From contig NZ_FOGB01000015.1 in the NCBI RefSeq assembly GCF_900111095.1, forward strand, positions 1 through 64,000: a DNA stretch of 64,000 bases, read 5' to 3'. Both the position numbers and the translations under genes were made by a program. Source of the DNA: Amphritea atlantica. Lineage in GTDB: Bacteria; Pseudomonadota; Gammaproteobacteria; Pseudomonadales; Balneatricaceae. Below, piece by piece: positions 1-9,488 of this stretch (positions within the stretch are counted from its first letter, which is position 1; the number at the start of each line of letters is the position of its first letter). The notes under the pieces were generated by a model. It worked only from the letters and a program-made list of their open reading frames with translations. It did not search any database and was not told the origin of the DNA.

Positions 1-370
1 ATAGGGTTCGATTCGAGCCGCTTTTTGGCGAGACAACGCCGGAGCTTGCGACGATGGCCGGCAGGGGGCAGTGATCCTATACGAGGCTCAAGTAAGATCT
101 GTGACTTCTACATTAAGCCGCCACTCTTGATTAGAGATCGGGCGGTTATTTGCGTCTGAATTTTGTACATCAACGTTTATCTTTACTGTTGATCTAAGTA
201 CGAGGCTGATCAGTCTCGTTACTCTTTTTTCTTTTCTCTGTGTTCTCAGAGTCCTCTGTGGTAAAAATGCTCTCCTTATCTCTGATCGTTGAGCCAGTCA
301 GTTAATGCAGCTGTCTGGCGTGTGATTCTGTACGCGATAGAGGTTATTGATGTGAGGGTGCTAAAAACCG
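1..370. other. Intergenic left edge upstream of greB
   Basis: No complete gene is visible here. The third plus-strand frame is open from the window edge to a TGA at 72-74. It could be the last two dozen codons of a gene that begins outside the window, but it is too short to identify. The remainder up to greB shows no convincing terminator or sigma-70 promoter. Confidence 0.4.
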
Positions 371-847
371 ATGAGAGCAAGATTAATTACCCAGCAAGGC
401 TACGATAAGCTCAAAGAGGAACTGGATTTTCTCTGGCGCAAAGAGCGCCCGGAGGTGACTCAGAAGGTTACCTGGGCGGCCAGTCTGGGAGACCGTAGCG
501 AGAATGCTGATTATCAGTACAATAAAAAACGTTTGCGGGAGATTGATCGTCGGGTCCGCTACCTGCGTAAATGTATCGATGAACTGGGTGTGGTCAATTA
601 TGCGCCGGAACAGGAGGGCAAAGTGTTCTTCGGTGCCTGGGTTGAGATTGAGAACGATGCCGGTGAGATAAAACGTTTTCGTATTGTCGGCTATGATGAA
701 ATTTTTGAGCGCAAAGACTACATCTCTATCGATTCACCAATGGCCAGAGGCCTGTTGAAAAAAGAGGTGGGGGACGAGGTGCTGATCAGAACGCCGGCCG
801 GTGAGGCGTACTGGTATATTAATAAGATTGAGTATATTCAATCCTGA
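371..847 (+). CDS. greB: Transcription elongation factor GreB
   Basis: GreB enters the secondary channel of RNA polymerase and stimulates cleavage of backtracked transcripts. The 158-residue protein is the usual length and nearly collinear with E. coli GreB. It has an N-terminal antiparallel coiled coil whose tip carries the acidic pair D41 and E44 in the GDRSENADY motif. The C-terminal FKBP-like domain contains the family signatures FFGAWVEIEN and RIVGYDEIF. The gene is a single unit, convergent with the YeiH-like gene 37 bp downstream. Identification is from the conserved sequence. Confidence 0.97.
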   Translation: MRARLITQQGYDKLKEELDFLWRKERPEVTQKVTWAASLGDRSENADYQYNKKRLREIDRRVRYLRKCIDELGVVNYAPEQEGKVFFGAWVEIENDAGEIKRFRIVGYDEIFERKDYISIDSPMARGLLKKEVGDEVLIRTPAGEAYWYINKIEYIQS

Positions 848-884
848 CGGTACCGACAGCGCTCTGGCCAGTACTGCTGTTGTA

Positions 885-1871
885 TTAAAGTCTGATCAGC
901 AACAGGTTGAGAAAATAGCCGCCGACAATCAGTATCAGGAACAGTATCAGTGCCAGCAGCAGGGGTTTCGCTCCCGCCTGTTTGATGGTGGCCCAGCGGG
1001 TTTGTAATCCCAGTGCGGCCATCGCCAGCGCCAGACTGAACTGACTGCACAGTTTGATCAGCTGTAGCGCAGGCTCTGGAATCGCTGTCAGGCTGTTAAC
1101 GGCGGTTGCAGCGATAAAACCAAAGACAAACCAGGGAATAATGATCGTCCCGCCTTCGGCCTTTTCATCAGCAGTGCGGTTCAAGCGCGAGCTGAGCAGC
1201 AGAATAAAAGGGGCCAGCATCATCACCCGAATCAGTTTTACCACCACGGCGGTTTGCAACGCCTCGCCACTGATCGATCCTCCCGCTGCCACCGCTTGCG
1301 CGACTTCATGCACGGTGCTGCCAATATAGATACCAAATGCAGATTCACTCATGCCGGCAAACTGATAGATCAGCGGGTAACTGAACATTGCCAGCGTGCC
1401 GAACAGGACGACGGTGGCTACCGCCACTGTGACATGTTGCTGCTTCGGTTTAAGTACTGACTCGGTGGCCAGCACCGCAGCAGCCCCACAGATTGCGCTG
1501 CCAACCGAGGTGAGGATGGCGACATCGCGATGCAGTTTGAAAAACCGTATGCCGATCCAGGTGCCGACACTGAAGATGCAGACAATGGTTACCGCATCCA
1601 GTAACAGTGCCTGCCAGCCAACTGCGAGTATCTGTTCCAGACTCAGACTAAAACCAAACAGTACGATGCCGGTGCGCAGTAAACGCTGCTGACAGAAGAG
1701 GGTAAAACGATTGTCAGCGAAGCTGAGTACAGGGTGATCGAAATGCCCCCAGATCATGCCCATCAGAATGGCCAGCGGCAGGGCGCTGAGCCCGATACTG
1801 GCGACAGGTTCCAGGTGGGCCAGTCCAAGTGCCAGAGCGGCAATAATGGGAAGCAGTATAGATCGTGGCAT
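885..1871 (-). CDS. yeiH: YeiH-family (UPF0324) putative sulfate exporter
   Basis: A 328-residue polytopic inner-membrane protein with about ten hydrophobic segments. It matches the YeiH / UPF0324 family, for which sulfate export has been proposed but the substrate is poorly established. Conserved features include the SVGSAICGAAAV stretch and the GSTVHEVAQAVAAG stretch in the middle of the protein, typical of the family. It is divergent from a YeiE-like LysR regulator, the same pairing as yeiH/yeiE in enterobacteria, so regulation by that LysR protein from the 114-bp shared intergenic region is likely. The substrate is not assigned here. Confidence 0.85.
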   Translation of the reverse strand: MPRSILLPIIAALALGLAHLEPVASIGLSALPLAILMGMIWGHFDHPVLSFADNRFTLFCQQRLLRTGIVLFGFSLSLEQILAVGWQALLLDAVTIVCIFSVGTWIGIRFFKLHRDVAILTSVGSAICGAAAVLATESVLKPKQQHVTVAVATVVLFGTLAMFSYPLIYQFAGMSESAFGIYIGSTVHEVAQAVAAGGSISGEALQTAVVVKLIRVMMLAPFILLLSSRLNRTADEKAEGGTIIIPWFVFGFIAATAVNSLTAIPEPALQLIKLCSQFSLALAMAALGLQTRWATIKQAGAKPLLLALILFLILIVGGYFLNLLLIRL

Positions 1872-1985
1872 AGTTGGGCTCAGATTGGTTGTTAGCGCAA
1901 GGGTTGTGACAGGCGCTATCTTCCAATTTTAATGATATTAAGTAAAATGGATGTTTCTAACATTAGATATAAGAAAAACCGAACA

Positions 1986-2912
1986 ATGAGTCTGTCCCTG
2001 AGACAACTGAGAATATTCGAGGCAACTGCACGTCTGGGGCGGTTGACGGCGGCGGCTGATGAGCAGGCGCTGAGCCAGTCCGCGGCCAGTCAGGCGCTCA
2101 AGGAGCTTGAGGTGTCGCTGGGATACCGCCTGTTTAGTCGTAACAGTCGTGAGCTGGTGATAACTGAGATGGGGCGGGATATTCTGCCCCGGGTACGGGA
2201 TATACTGATCAATGTTGAACGCCTTAATACTCCTCGGGGCGGGGGGATCAGTGGCTCATTCCGGGTAGCGGCCAGTGTCACCATCGCCAGTTATCTGTTT
2301 GCACCACTGATGGCTGACTTTATCAGGCAGTATCCACAGGTTGAACCCGATCTGCAGATCGCTAATACCCGGCAGGTGATCGCAGGGCTGGAGAAGGGGC
2401 AGGCACATATCGGTCTGATCGAAGGCCCGGCTTCCCACTCTCAGTTGCAGATTATCCCCTGGCGCAGCGATGAGTTGCTGGTGTTCTGCAGTCAAACCCA
2501 TCCGTTGGCGCAGGCAGGTCACCTGAGTGTTGAGCAGATGTCGCAACAACGCTGGATTCTGCGGGAGCAGGGATCAGGTACCCGCGAAGTGTTTGACCGG
2601 GCACTGCAGCAGGTGAACGGGAATGTCGCTATGGTGATGGCGCTCAACCGCCAGGAGGCGATTAAGCAATCGGTTAAGGCGGGTCTGGGGATAGGTTGTC
2701 TGTCACGGCTGGCGGTTGCTGAGGAGCTTCGCAGGGGCGAGCTGGTGGTGTTACAGACGCCGTTGCAGCTGTCCCGGCAGTTATCAGTGGTAGTGCCCAG
2801 CGACACCTGTAGCAACCCGTTGGTTCAGGCATTCCTTCACTTTCTGCAGCTACCAGAGGCTGCGCCGCTTCAGACTCATCCGGTGGCATCGTCTGCTCCG
2901 ATAAGCCGATAA
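1986..2912 (+). CDS. yeiE: LysR-family regulator, YeiE-like
   Basis: LysR-type DNA-binding regulator of about 308 residues. The N-terminal winged helix-turn-helix contains LRQLRIFEATARLGRLTAAA and ALSQSAASQALKELE. The C-terminal half is a periplasmic-binding-protein-like effector domain with IGLIEGPASH and WILREQGSGTRE, both shared with E. coli YeiE. I chose the ATG at 1986, where the protein begins MSLSLRQL as the family does. An in-frame ATG at 1932 would add 18 atypical residues. It is divergent from the YeiH-like gene, its probable target. The effector is unknown. Confidence 0.85.
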   Translation: MSLSLRQLRIFEATARLGRLTAAADEQALSQSAASQALKELEVSLGYRLFSRNSRELVITEMGRDILPRVRDILINVERLNTPRGGGISGSFRVAASVTIASYLFAPLMADFIRQYPQVEPDLQIANTRQVIAGLEKGQAHIGLIEGPASHSQLQIIPWRSDELLVFCSQTHPLAQAGHLSVEQMSQQRWILREQGSGTREVFDRALQQVNGNVAMVMALNRQEAIKQSVKAGLGIGCLSRLAVAEELRRGELVVLQTPLQLSRQLSVVVPSDTCSNPLVQAFLHFLQLPEAAPLQTHPVASSAPISR

Positions 2913-2996
2913 TAAGTGTCAGAAAATACTCAAGAAATACCGCTTCAGGCCGAACTATAACTGACGCGATAGTAACCCGGGTATTGTGGTTTTCAG

Positions 2997-3431
2997 ATGC
3001 AGATAGAACGGCTTGAACAGTTAGAGCAGCGAATTGAGGGCTACACCTCTTCGTTAACCCATGCGGTTAATGAGGGGCGTGGTGCACAGTTCTCTATGCT
3101 GTTAAGTCTGATCACTGCTACCGAATATCAGACGCAGAAGGGCCGGACCACATCCGAAGGGTTTCGCCTGCCGGAACCCGAGACGCTGGAATACCCTGAT
3201 ACTGACTCGTTGCATACCGCCGAGGTGGTAAGCCGTCTTAACAGTGCGGTCAATGAACATCATGCGGGGGATTTCGCCTACCTGCTCAGTCACCTTTCGG
3301 TGCAGGAGAATACACCGGTCAGAAGTGTGTCTGCGGCGGATGATTTTGCCCGGATCGGGCTGGCTTCTGCGGGTCGTCTGATGCTGGATGAGATCGACCG
3401 TTCCGGTCAGCAGTTCAGTGCCCGGGCCTGA
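2997..3431 (+). CDS. Hypothetical protein with an internal repeat
   Basis: A 144-residue soluble, acidic, helical protein that I do not recognise. It holds two related segments: residues about 20-40 around THAVNEGRGAQFSMLLSLI and about 81-101 around NSAVNEHHAGDFAYLLSHL. They share AVNE, a G/A-x-F and LLS, which suggests an ancient duplication of a helical hairpin. There is no signal peptide or membrane segment. The gene lies 84 bp after the LysR gene on the same strand and is convergent with the next gene. The start is uncertain because no strong ribosome-binding site is visible. No function is assigned. Confidence 0.6.
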   Translation: MQIERLEQLEQRIEGYTSSLTHAVNEGRGAQFSMLLSLITATEYQTQKGRTTSEGFRLPEPETLEYPDTDSLHTAEVVSRLNSAVNEHHAGDFAYLLSHLSVQENTPVRSVSAADDFARIGLASAGRLMLDEIDRSGQQFSARA

Positions 3432-3484
3432 GGGCGCGTGTCGCTGGCTGGATCTGCAACCGCGTTTACTGAGCGTTGGCAGTA

Positions 3485-3871
3485 TTACGTACGCCAGTGA
3501 ATCTTTTCAACCGTATCCCCCTCGATCCGCCACCACTCATCCGGATCATCCCCTGAGGTCCAGCCGCTGGCGATACAGCGTATTTCGGTCTCCAGTTCAC
3601 GGGCAGCCTGTTGCGCACAGTCCAGATCTTTGATCCAGGGAGTCTGGTCGGAGTTAAACCAGATACTGCTCCAGGCTTTGCCTGAGACCTTTTCATGGAT
3701 CATCACTGGGATCTCGCAACCACTGATTCTGGCGTTGAAGTGGTGCACCTGGCCCTGCTCGAAATCTCGCTGCAGCGATTCGCAGAGGCTCTCCAGCCAC
3801 TGGGTTATCCGTTCGAGAGAGCGGTCTTTAATGTAGATCTCAATATCGGGGTGGCGTTGGTCTTCAGTCAT
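3485..3871 (-). CDS. Conserved hypothetical protein, last gene of the dap-rlmA operon
   Basis: A 128-residue soluble protein of unknown function, rich in Trp and acidic residues. The N-terminus HPDIEIYIKD and the central VMIHEKVSGKAWSSIWFNSD look like a compact alpha/beta domain, but I cannot name the family. Its start overlaps the stop of the upstream small membrane-protein gene by 8 bp, which argues for translational coupling. It is the last gene of a minus-strand run beginning at dapC. Confidence 0.65.
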   Translation of the reverse strand: MTEDQRHPDIEIYIKDRSLERITQWLESLCESLQRDFEQGQVHHFNARISGCEIPVMIHEKVSGKAWSSIWFNSDQTPWIKDLDCAQQAARELETEIRCIASGWTSGDDPDEWWRIEGDTVEKIHWRT

Positions 3872-4178
3872 GGTTTTGGTCAGATTTCAGGTCGGGTTGG
3901 CTGTCGGTTAGCAGAAAGCGGAAAATCCGCAGAACGCTCAGGCTAATATAGCCGAAGGCGGCGGTTATTGCTCCGCAAATTGCGACAATAAGTCCGACCA
4001 GTGCGAGAATCTCCCGCGGCAGGCTTTGCATCAGCAGAAACTGGGCAATCGCCAGGGCGATAAAGCCGATCATAAAGAGACCGATGCCGAGCAGCAGAAT
4101 GGTCAGGTTCTGCTTGACGTTGTCGGCACGGCGGATAAGACGTAAGCGCAGGCGTTGTTTTAAGTTGCCCCGGCGCAT
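3864..4178 (-). CDS. Small inner-membrane protein, two predicted TM segments
   Basis: A 104-residue protein with a strongly basic N-terminus (residues 1-22, Arg/Lys rich) followed by two long hydrophobic stretches at about 24-50 and 57-90. The positive-inside rule would put the N-terminus in the cytoplasm. It begins 3 bp after the rlmA stop and overlaps the following hypothetical gene by 8 bp, so it is almost certainly co-transcribed. The family is not recognised and no function is assigned. Confidence 0.65.
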   Translation of the reverse strand: MRRGNLKQRLRLRLIRRADNVKQNLTILLLGIGLFMIGFIALAIAQFLLMQSLPREILALVGLIVAICGAITAAFGYISLSVLRIFRFLLTDSQPDLKSDQNHD

Positions 4179-4181
4179 CGC

Positions 4182-5018
4182 TTAAATCCGCCGGAAACGC
4201 GCCAGGCAGACATCCAGAGTCAGTTCTAACTGGCTCAGCGCAGCCAGTCGTTCACGGGCACTCTGATTGATCCGCCAGCCATGGGGCGTCATCGCCAGTA
4301 GCTGGCTGATCTGGGTCTGGTCAGGCAGGGAGAAACGATATCTGATCGCTTCAGTGGAAATATGCTCAAACGCTTCGCCGAGCACGGTTGCCGGATCAAA
4401 GCCTGAGTGACGCACCTCGTCGTAGATCAGTTCGCGCAGCTCGATCAGGTGGTCTTCGCCAGGGTAGGCGATCAGCAGCTCCGCGCCTGGCTTCAGCGTG
4501 CGACTAAACTCATCCGGCATCAGTCGGCTGAACAACACTGATATCAGCTCCAGAGAGTAGTCCGCTACCGGCATCCGGGCACCGGAGGCGACCATCCAGG
4601 TAATGCCTTTACTCTGGCTGCAGGCTGCTTTGACGGCGTGTTTTGAAATGTCGAGTCCGGCCAGTTGATAATCGACGCCGCTTTGTTGCAGCTGCTGCTC
4701 CATCCGGCAGGTGTAATAACCCTCACCACAGCCCATATCGAGAATGCGGGGTGATTGATGCTCTGCCGCACGCTCAGCCAACCGGGTAGCGATAGTGTCA
4801 GCCAGTTGCTGGTAATGCCCCAGGGCAAGAAAGTTGCGCCGTGCCTGCACCATTTCGGCATTGTCGCCGGGATCCTTAGAGCGTTTCTGATTGGCTAACA
4901 ACAGATTCCAGTAGCCCTGTCGGGCCGCATCAAAGCTGTGGCGATCCGGGCATTCAAGGTGCTTGCTATCGCCTGATAAGGATTGCAGACAGACGGGGCA
5001 GTTCAGGTCAAAGTTCAT
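4182..5018 (-). CDS. rlmA: 23S rRNA (guanine745-N1)-methyltransferase RlmA
   Basis: SAM-dependent methyltransferase that modifies G745 of 23S rRNA. The N-terminal zinc site is present as C7-x2-C10 with C23 and H27, the arrangement of the RlmA/RrmA family. The Rossmann-fold SAM motif ILDMGCGEGYYT follows near residue 95. Length is 278 residues against about 270 for the family. It starts 5 bp after dapE ends and is followed closely by two small genes, so it sits in the diaminopimelate operon although its role is unrelated. Assignment rests on the zinc motif plus the SAM motif. Confidence 0.92.
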   Translation of the reverse strand: MNFDLNCPVCLQSLSGDSKHLECPDRHSFDAARQGYWNLLLANQKRSKDPGDNAEMVQARRNFLALGHYQQLADTIATRLAERAAEHQSPRILDMGCGEGYYTCRMEQQLQQSGVDYQLAGLDISKHAVKAACSQSKGITWMVASGARMPVADYSLELISVLFSRLMPDEFSRTLKPGAELLIAYPGEDHLIELRELIYDEVRHSGFDPATVLGEAFEHISTEAIRYRFSLPDQTQISQLLAMTPHGWRINQSARERLAALSQLELTLDVCLARFRRI

Positions 5019-5023
5019 TCCGC

Positions 5024-6256
<1,233 letters not shown>

Positions 6257-7288
6257 TTAGTTGTGCGCGTGCAGCTCTTCGTTCAGCTCGATTGCAGACT
6301 TGTTGGTCTTCACTTCGACGCGACCGGTCTGAGAGTTGCGGCGGAACAGCAGATCCGGCTTACCGGCCAGTTCGGCGGCTTTCACAGTGCTGACCTCGTT
6401 GTTCTGGTCATCCAGCAGTGTCACTTTGGAGCTGGCAGTGATATACAGACCCGCTTCAATAGTACAGCGATCACCCAGCGGCAGACCCAGGCCCGCATTG
6501 GCACCCAGCAGACAGTTTTCACCGACGGAGATCACGACATTGTTGCCACCGGACAGGGTTCCCATAGTGGAGCAACCGCCGCCGAGATCAGATCCGTTAC
6601 CGACCACAACCCCGGCTGAGATACGGCCCTCGACCATGCTTACGCCCAGCGTACCGGCGTTAAAGTTAATAAAGCCTTCATGCATCACCGTGGTGCCTTC
6701 GCCGACGTGGGCGCCGAGACGGACGCGGGAGGTCGCTGCGATCCGGGTGCCGGCAGGGATAACGTAGTTCGCCATTTTCGGGAACTTATCAACTGAATGG
6801 ACATCGATAATCCGTCCCTGAGCGCGGGCTGCCAGTTGGCGTTTAGGCAGGTCCGCCAGGGAGATGGCTCCCTCACTGGTCCAGGCAACGTTAGGCAGCT
6901 TACCAAACATGCCGTTCAGGTTCAGACCGTGAGGCTTCACCAGACGGTGAGACAGCAGGGTCAGTTTCAGGTAGACCTCCGCGGTGGACTCAGGGTCAGC
7001 ATCGGTTTCCAGAATGGTCAGAATCATCGGTTGCTGAGTACCTTTACAGATCTCAACGATCTCGGCCTGATCCTCTGCATCGATCGCCAGAAAAGCCGCT
7101 TCCAGTTCGCTCAGCTGAGAAGTTGTCAGTTCGATCGCCTGATTGCCACCGTTATAGCCGGCGATATCCTTAACCGCGGTGATCAGTTGTGCGGATGGAT
7201 TCAGCAGCGGGCTGTTAAAATAAACTTCCAGCAACTCTCCCTCTGATGATTTTGTGCCGATACCCAGGCCGAATGCAAATGTACTCAT
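6257..7288 (-). CDS. dapD: 2,3,4,5-tetrahydropyridine-2,6-dicarboxylate N-succinyltransferase DapD
   Basis: Catalyses the succinyl-CoA-dependent step of the succinylase branch of lysine biosynthesis. This is the longer DapD type (about 343 residues) found in Pseudomonas and relatives. It has an alpha/beta N-terminal domain and a C-terminal left-handed beta-helix of hexapeptide repeats, seen in the GAHVGEGTTVMHEGFINFNA and LGANAGLGLPLGDRCTI regions. I choose MSTFAFG at 7288 as the start because the alternative ATG five codons upstream supplies the GGAG ribosome-binding site for it. It lies between the YffB-like gene (30 bp) and dapE (93 bp). Confidence 0.95.
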   Translation of the reverse strand: MSTFAFGLGIGTKSSEGELLEVYFNSPLLNPSAQLITAVKDIAGYNGGNQAIELTTSQLSELEAAFLAIDAEDQAEIVEICKGTQQPMILTILETDADPESTAEVYLKLTLLSHRLVKPHGLNLNGMFGKLPNVAWTSEGAISLADLPKRQLAARAQGRIIDVHSVDKFPKMANYVIPAGTRIAATSRVRLGAHVGEGTTVMHEGFINFNAGTLGVSMVEGRISAGVVVGNGSDLGGGCSTMGTLSGGNNVVISVGENCLLGANAGLGLPLGDRCTIEAGLYITASSKVTLLDDQNNEVSTVKAAELAGKPDLLFRRNSQTGRVEVKTNKSAIELNEELHAHN

Positions 7289-7318
7289 TGTTTGTAACTC
7301 CATAGAACTTTTAAGAAT

Positions 7319-7663
7319 TTATTTGAACAGAGCGCTGTAGTCACTCTCTTTGAAACCCACCTGAATGCGGTCGCCGAGGTTCAGCACCGGACGCTTGATC
7401 AGCGTCGGAGTGGCCAGCATCTCGCGAATGGCGGTGGTTTCATCAATACTGTTTTTTATACTGTCATCCAGAGCACGCCAACTGGTGCTGCGCTTATTTA
7501 ACAGCGCCTCCCAGCCGAGGCTGGCAACCCATTCCTGTAACTGGGCTTCTGTCAGCCCGTCTTTGCGGAAATCATGGAAACTGAAATCCACCCCGTTGCT
7601 TGTCAGCCAGCGCTGCGCTTTCTTCACTGTATCGCAGTTTGAAATACCATATAGTGTCGTCAT
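7319..7663 (-). CDS. yffB: ArsC/Spx-family thioredoxin-fold protein, YffB-like
   Basis: A 114-residue ArsC-superfamily protein. The N-terminus MTTLYGISNCDTVKKA has the single conserved Cys near residue 10 typical of YffB/Spx-like proteins, and the C-terminal LIKRPVLNLGDRIQVGF is the family substrate-loop signature. True arsenate reductase activity is not implied, since YffB proteins have unclear substrates and may use glutathione. The start at 7663 follows a GGAG site, and the longer frame reading upstream to 8086 is dapC sequence out of frame. It sits between dapC (10 bp) and dapD (30 bp), a linkage also seen in Pseudomonas. Confidence 0.88.
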   Translation of the reverse strand: MTTLYGISNCDTVKKAQRWLTSNGVDFSFHDFRKDGLTEAQLQEWVASLGWEALLNKRSTSWRALDDSIKNSIDETTAIREMLATPTLIKRPVLNLGDRIQVGFKESDYSALFK

Positions 7664-7673
7664 GTTCTGCTCC

Positions 7674-8891
7674 TCAGGCGGTGAGTGATTCAACGTAGCG
7701 GCGAATCCGCTGCGCACCTTCAACACACTCTTCCAGGGTTGCCACCAGTGCCATCCGCACAAAGCCCGCGCCCGGCAGTTCGCCTGTCTGGTCCTCCCTG
7801 GAGACGTAGCTACCTGGCAATACCGTAAGGTTTTGCTGGGCAAACAGTCCCTGAGCAAACTGGTCGTCAGGAATCGGTGTAGCGGCCCAGAGATAGAAAC
7901 CGGCATCGGGCATTCTGACATCCATAACAGGCTCAAGAATTTCCAGCACTGCGGCAAACTTCTCCCGATACTTATCGCGGTTCTCCAGCACATGGGTCTC
8001 ATCGTTCCAGGCCGCAATACTGGCCAGCTGTACCGGAATTGACATGGCGCTGCCGTGATAGGTGCGGTAGCTGGTGAACGGTGCAATCAGACGGGCATCG
8101 CCAGCCACAAATCCTGATCTCAGGCCCGGCAGGTTAGAGCGTTTCGACAGGCTGTGGAACACGACACAGTTTTTATAGTCGTGACGGCCCAACTGGGCAC
8201 AGACTTCCAGCAGGCCTACCGGCGGATTGGCTTCATCGAAATAGATCTCTGAATAGCACTCATCGGAGGCGACAATAAAATCATACTGGTCAGACAGAGC
8301 AATCAGTTTAGCCAGCGTTGCGGCGTCTGTAACTGCCCCGGTGGGGTTACTTGGTGAGCAGAGAAACAGCAACTGGCAGCGTTGCCAGACCGCTTCGGGC
8401 ACCGCATCAAAATCGGGCACAAAATGGTTTTCAGCGGTGCAGCTCAGATAATAGGGTTCGGCACCGGACAGATAGGCCGCGCCTTCGTAGATCTGATAAA
8501 ACGGGTTCGGTGATAACAGCAGCGGTGTTGCCTCGGTGGCAGGCACCCGGTTGATGGCACACTGGGTGAAGGCGAAGATCGCTTCCCGGGTGCCGAGCAC
8601 CGGTAGTACATTATCGGCACCGGTCAGGCTGCCAGGCTGCAACTTAAAACGCCGGATGGCCCAGTCCGCAATGGTCTGACGCAGTTCAATTGTGCCGGCG
8701 GTGGTTGGATAGTTGGCCAGTTTGTCCAGATTCTGGCTCAGTTCATCGATCACAAAAGCGGGTGACGGGTGCTTCGGTTCGCCGATGGAGAGCGCGATAT
8801 GTTCAAGCTCGGTGGGAGGGGTTACCCCGGCTTTCAGCTTAGCCAGTTTTTCAAATGGATATGGCTGAAGCTTCTGCAGATCTGAATTCAT
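7674..8891 (-). CDS. dapC: Succinyldiaminopimelate transaminase DapC
   Basis: PLP-dependent class I/II aminotransferase of 405 residues that converts N-succinyl-2-amino-6-ketopimelate to N-succinyl-LL-diaminopimelate. The PLP-binding lysine lies in HSLSKRSNLPGLRSGF. Other family signatures are SPSNPTGAV, the SDECYSEIYFD aspartate segment and a C-terminal RMALVA arginine region. Context supports DapC over other aminotransferases because it heads the operon that carries dapD and dapE. The promoter should lie in the interval 8892-9069, which is divergent with the PilZ gene. No operator was recognised there. Confidence 0.93.
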   Translation of the reverse strand: MNSDLQKLQPYPFEKLAKLKAGVTPPTELEHIALSIGEPKHPSPAFVIDELSQNLDKLANYPTTAGTIELRQTIADWAIRRFKLQPGSLTGADNVLPVLGTREAIFAFTQCAINRVPATEATPLLLSPNPFYQIYEGAAYLSGAEPYYLSCTAENHFVPDFDAVPEAVWQRCQLLFLCSPSNPTGAVTDAATLAKLIALSDQYDFIVASDECYSEIYFDEANPPVGLLEVCAQLGRHDYKNCVVFHSLSKRSNLPGLRSGFVAGDARLIAPFTSYRTYHGSAMSIPVQLASIAAWNDETHVLENRDKYREKFAAVLEILEPVMDVRMPDAGFYLWAATPIPDDQFAQGLFAQQNLTVLPGSYVSREDQTGELPGAGFVRMALVATLEECVEGAQRIRRYVESLTA

Positions 8892-9069
8892 TGAAATGCC
8901 TTGTAATTGCCGCTGACAAAAGAGCGGAAATTATACCGGATGGAAGCCAGCAGGCCAATGAAAGCCACCATCTATTGACGTTTATATGCAATGGCGGATG
9001 AGATAAGTGACATTCTGCCGTCTACGACATAACCTTAAGAAACAGGAACAAACGGGGGAGTTGGTAAGC

Positions 9070-9423
9070 GTGCTTACAGATAGTCGATTACACCCTAGGG
9101 TTGACGCTGATTTTGAGGTCCGGGTGGGCATCCCTGGCGATAATACCGGTGCCCGGATTATCAATATTAGTCTGGGTGGTGTTGCCATTCAGGGTAGCCA
9201 GGCGCTGGTGCAGGTGTTAAAAAACGACAATGCTAATCCCAAAGGGGTGAGTGAGCATGTGGTCAGTTTTAGCATGCCTGACGGTGAACTGAGTGAAGTT
9301 TGCCGGTTAATCCATATCCGGCGATTGTCTCAGAGCCGGTTTGAATTTGGTATGAAGTTTGTCGATCTGAACCCGCAGGATGAGCAGATCATCGCCAGCT
9401 ATGTTGACCGCCATGTGGTCTGA
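9070..9423 (+). CDS. PilZ-domain protein (c-di-GMP receptor)
   Basis: A 118-residue single-domain PilZ protein. The c-di-GMP-binding signatures are present: the N-terminal arginine motif (RLHPR, then R for the switch) and NISLGG, matching the [D/N]-x-S-x-x-G consensus. A downstream hydrophobic strand reads RFEFGMKFVDL. I place the start at the GTG at 9070, preceded by GGGGGAG. The in-frame GTG at 9007 has no ribosome-binding site. The partner process is unknown. Other c-di-GMP proteins lie at 25.6-38.9 kb in this window. Confidence 0.85.
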   Translation: MLTDSRLHPRVDADFEVRVGIPGDNTGARIINISLGGVAIQGSQALVQVLKNDNANPKGVSEHVVSFSMPDGELSEVCRLIHIRRLSQSRFEFGMKFVDLNPQDEQIIASYVDRHVV

Positions 9424-9488
9424 TCTGCCAGAACAGTAGCGCAATCACTGCCCGGTGAGACCGCCGGGCTCTCTGCCTTGCATCGCTA

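Noticed and set aside
7664-8086. Upstream extension of the YffB-like gene to 255 codons
   Set aside because: The extension is dapC read in another frame. The real start has a GGAG site at 7663 and the family N-terminus.
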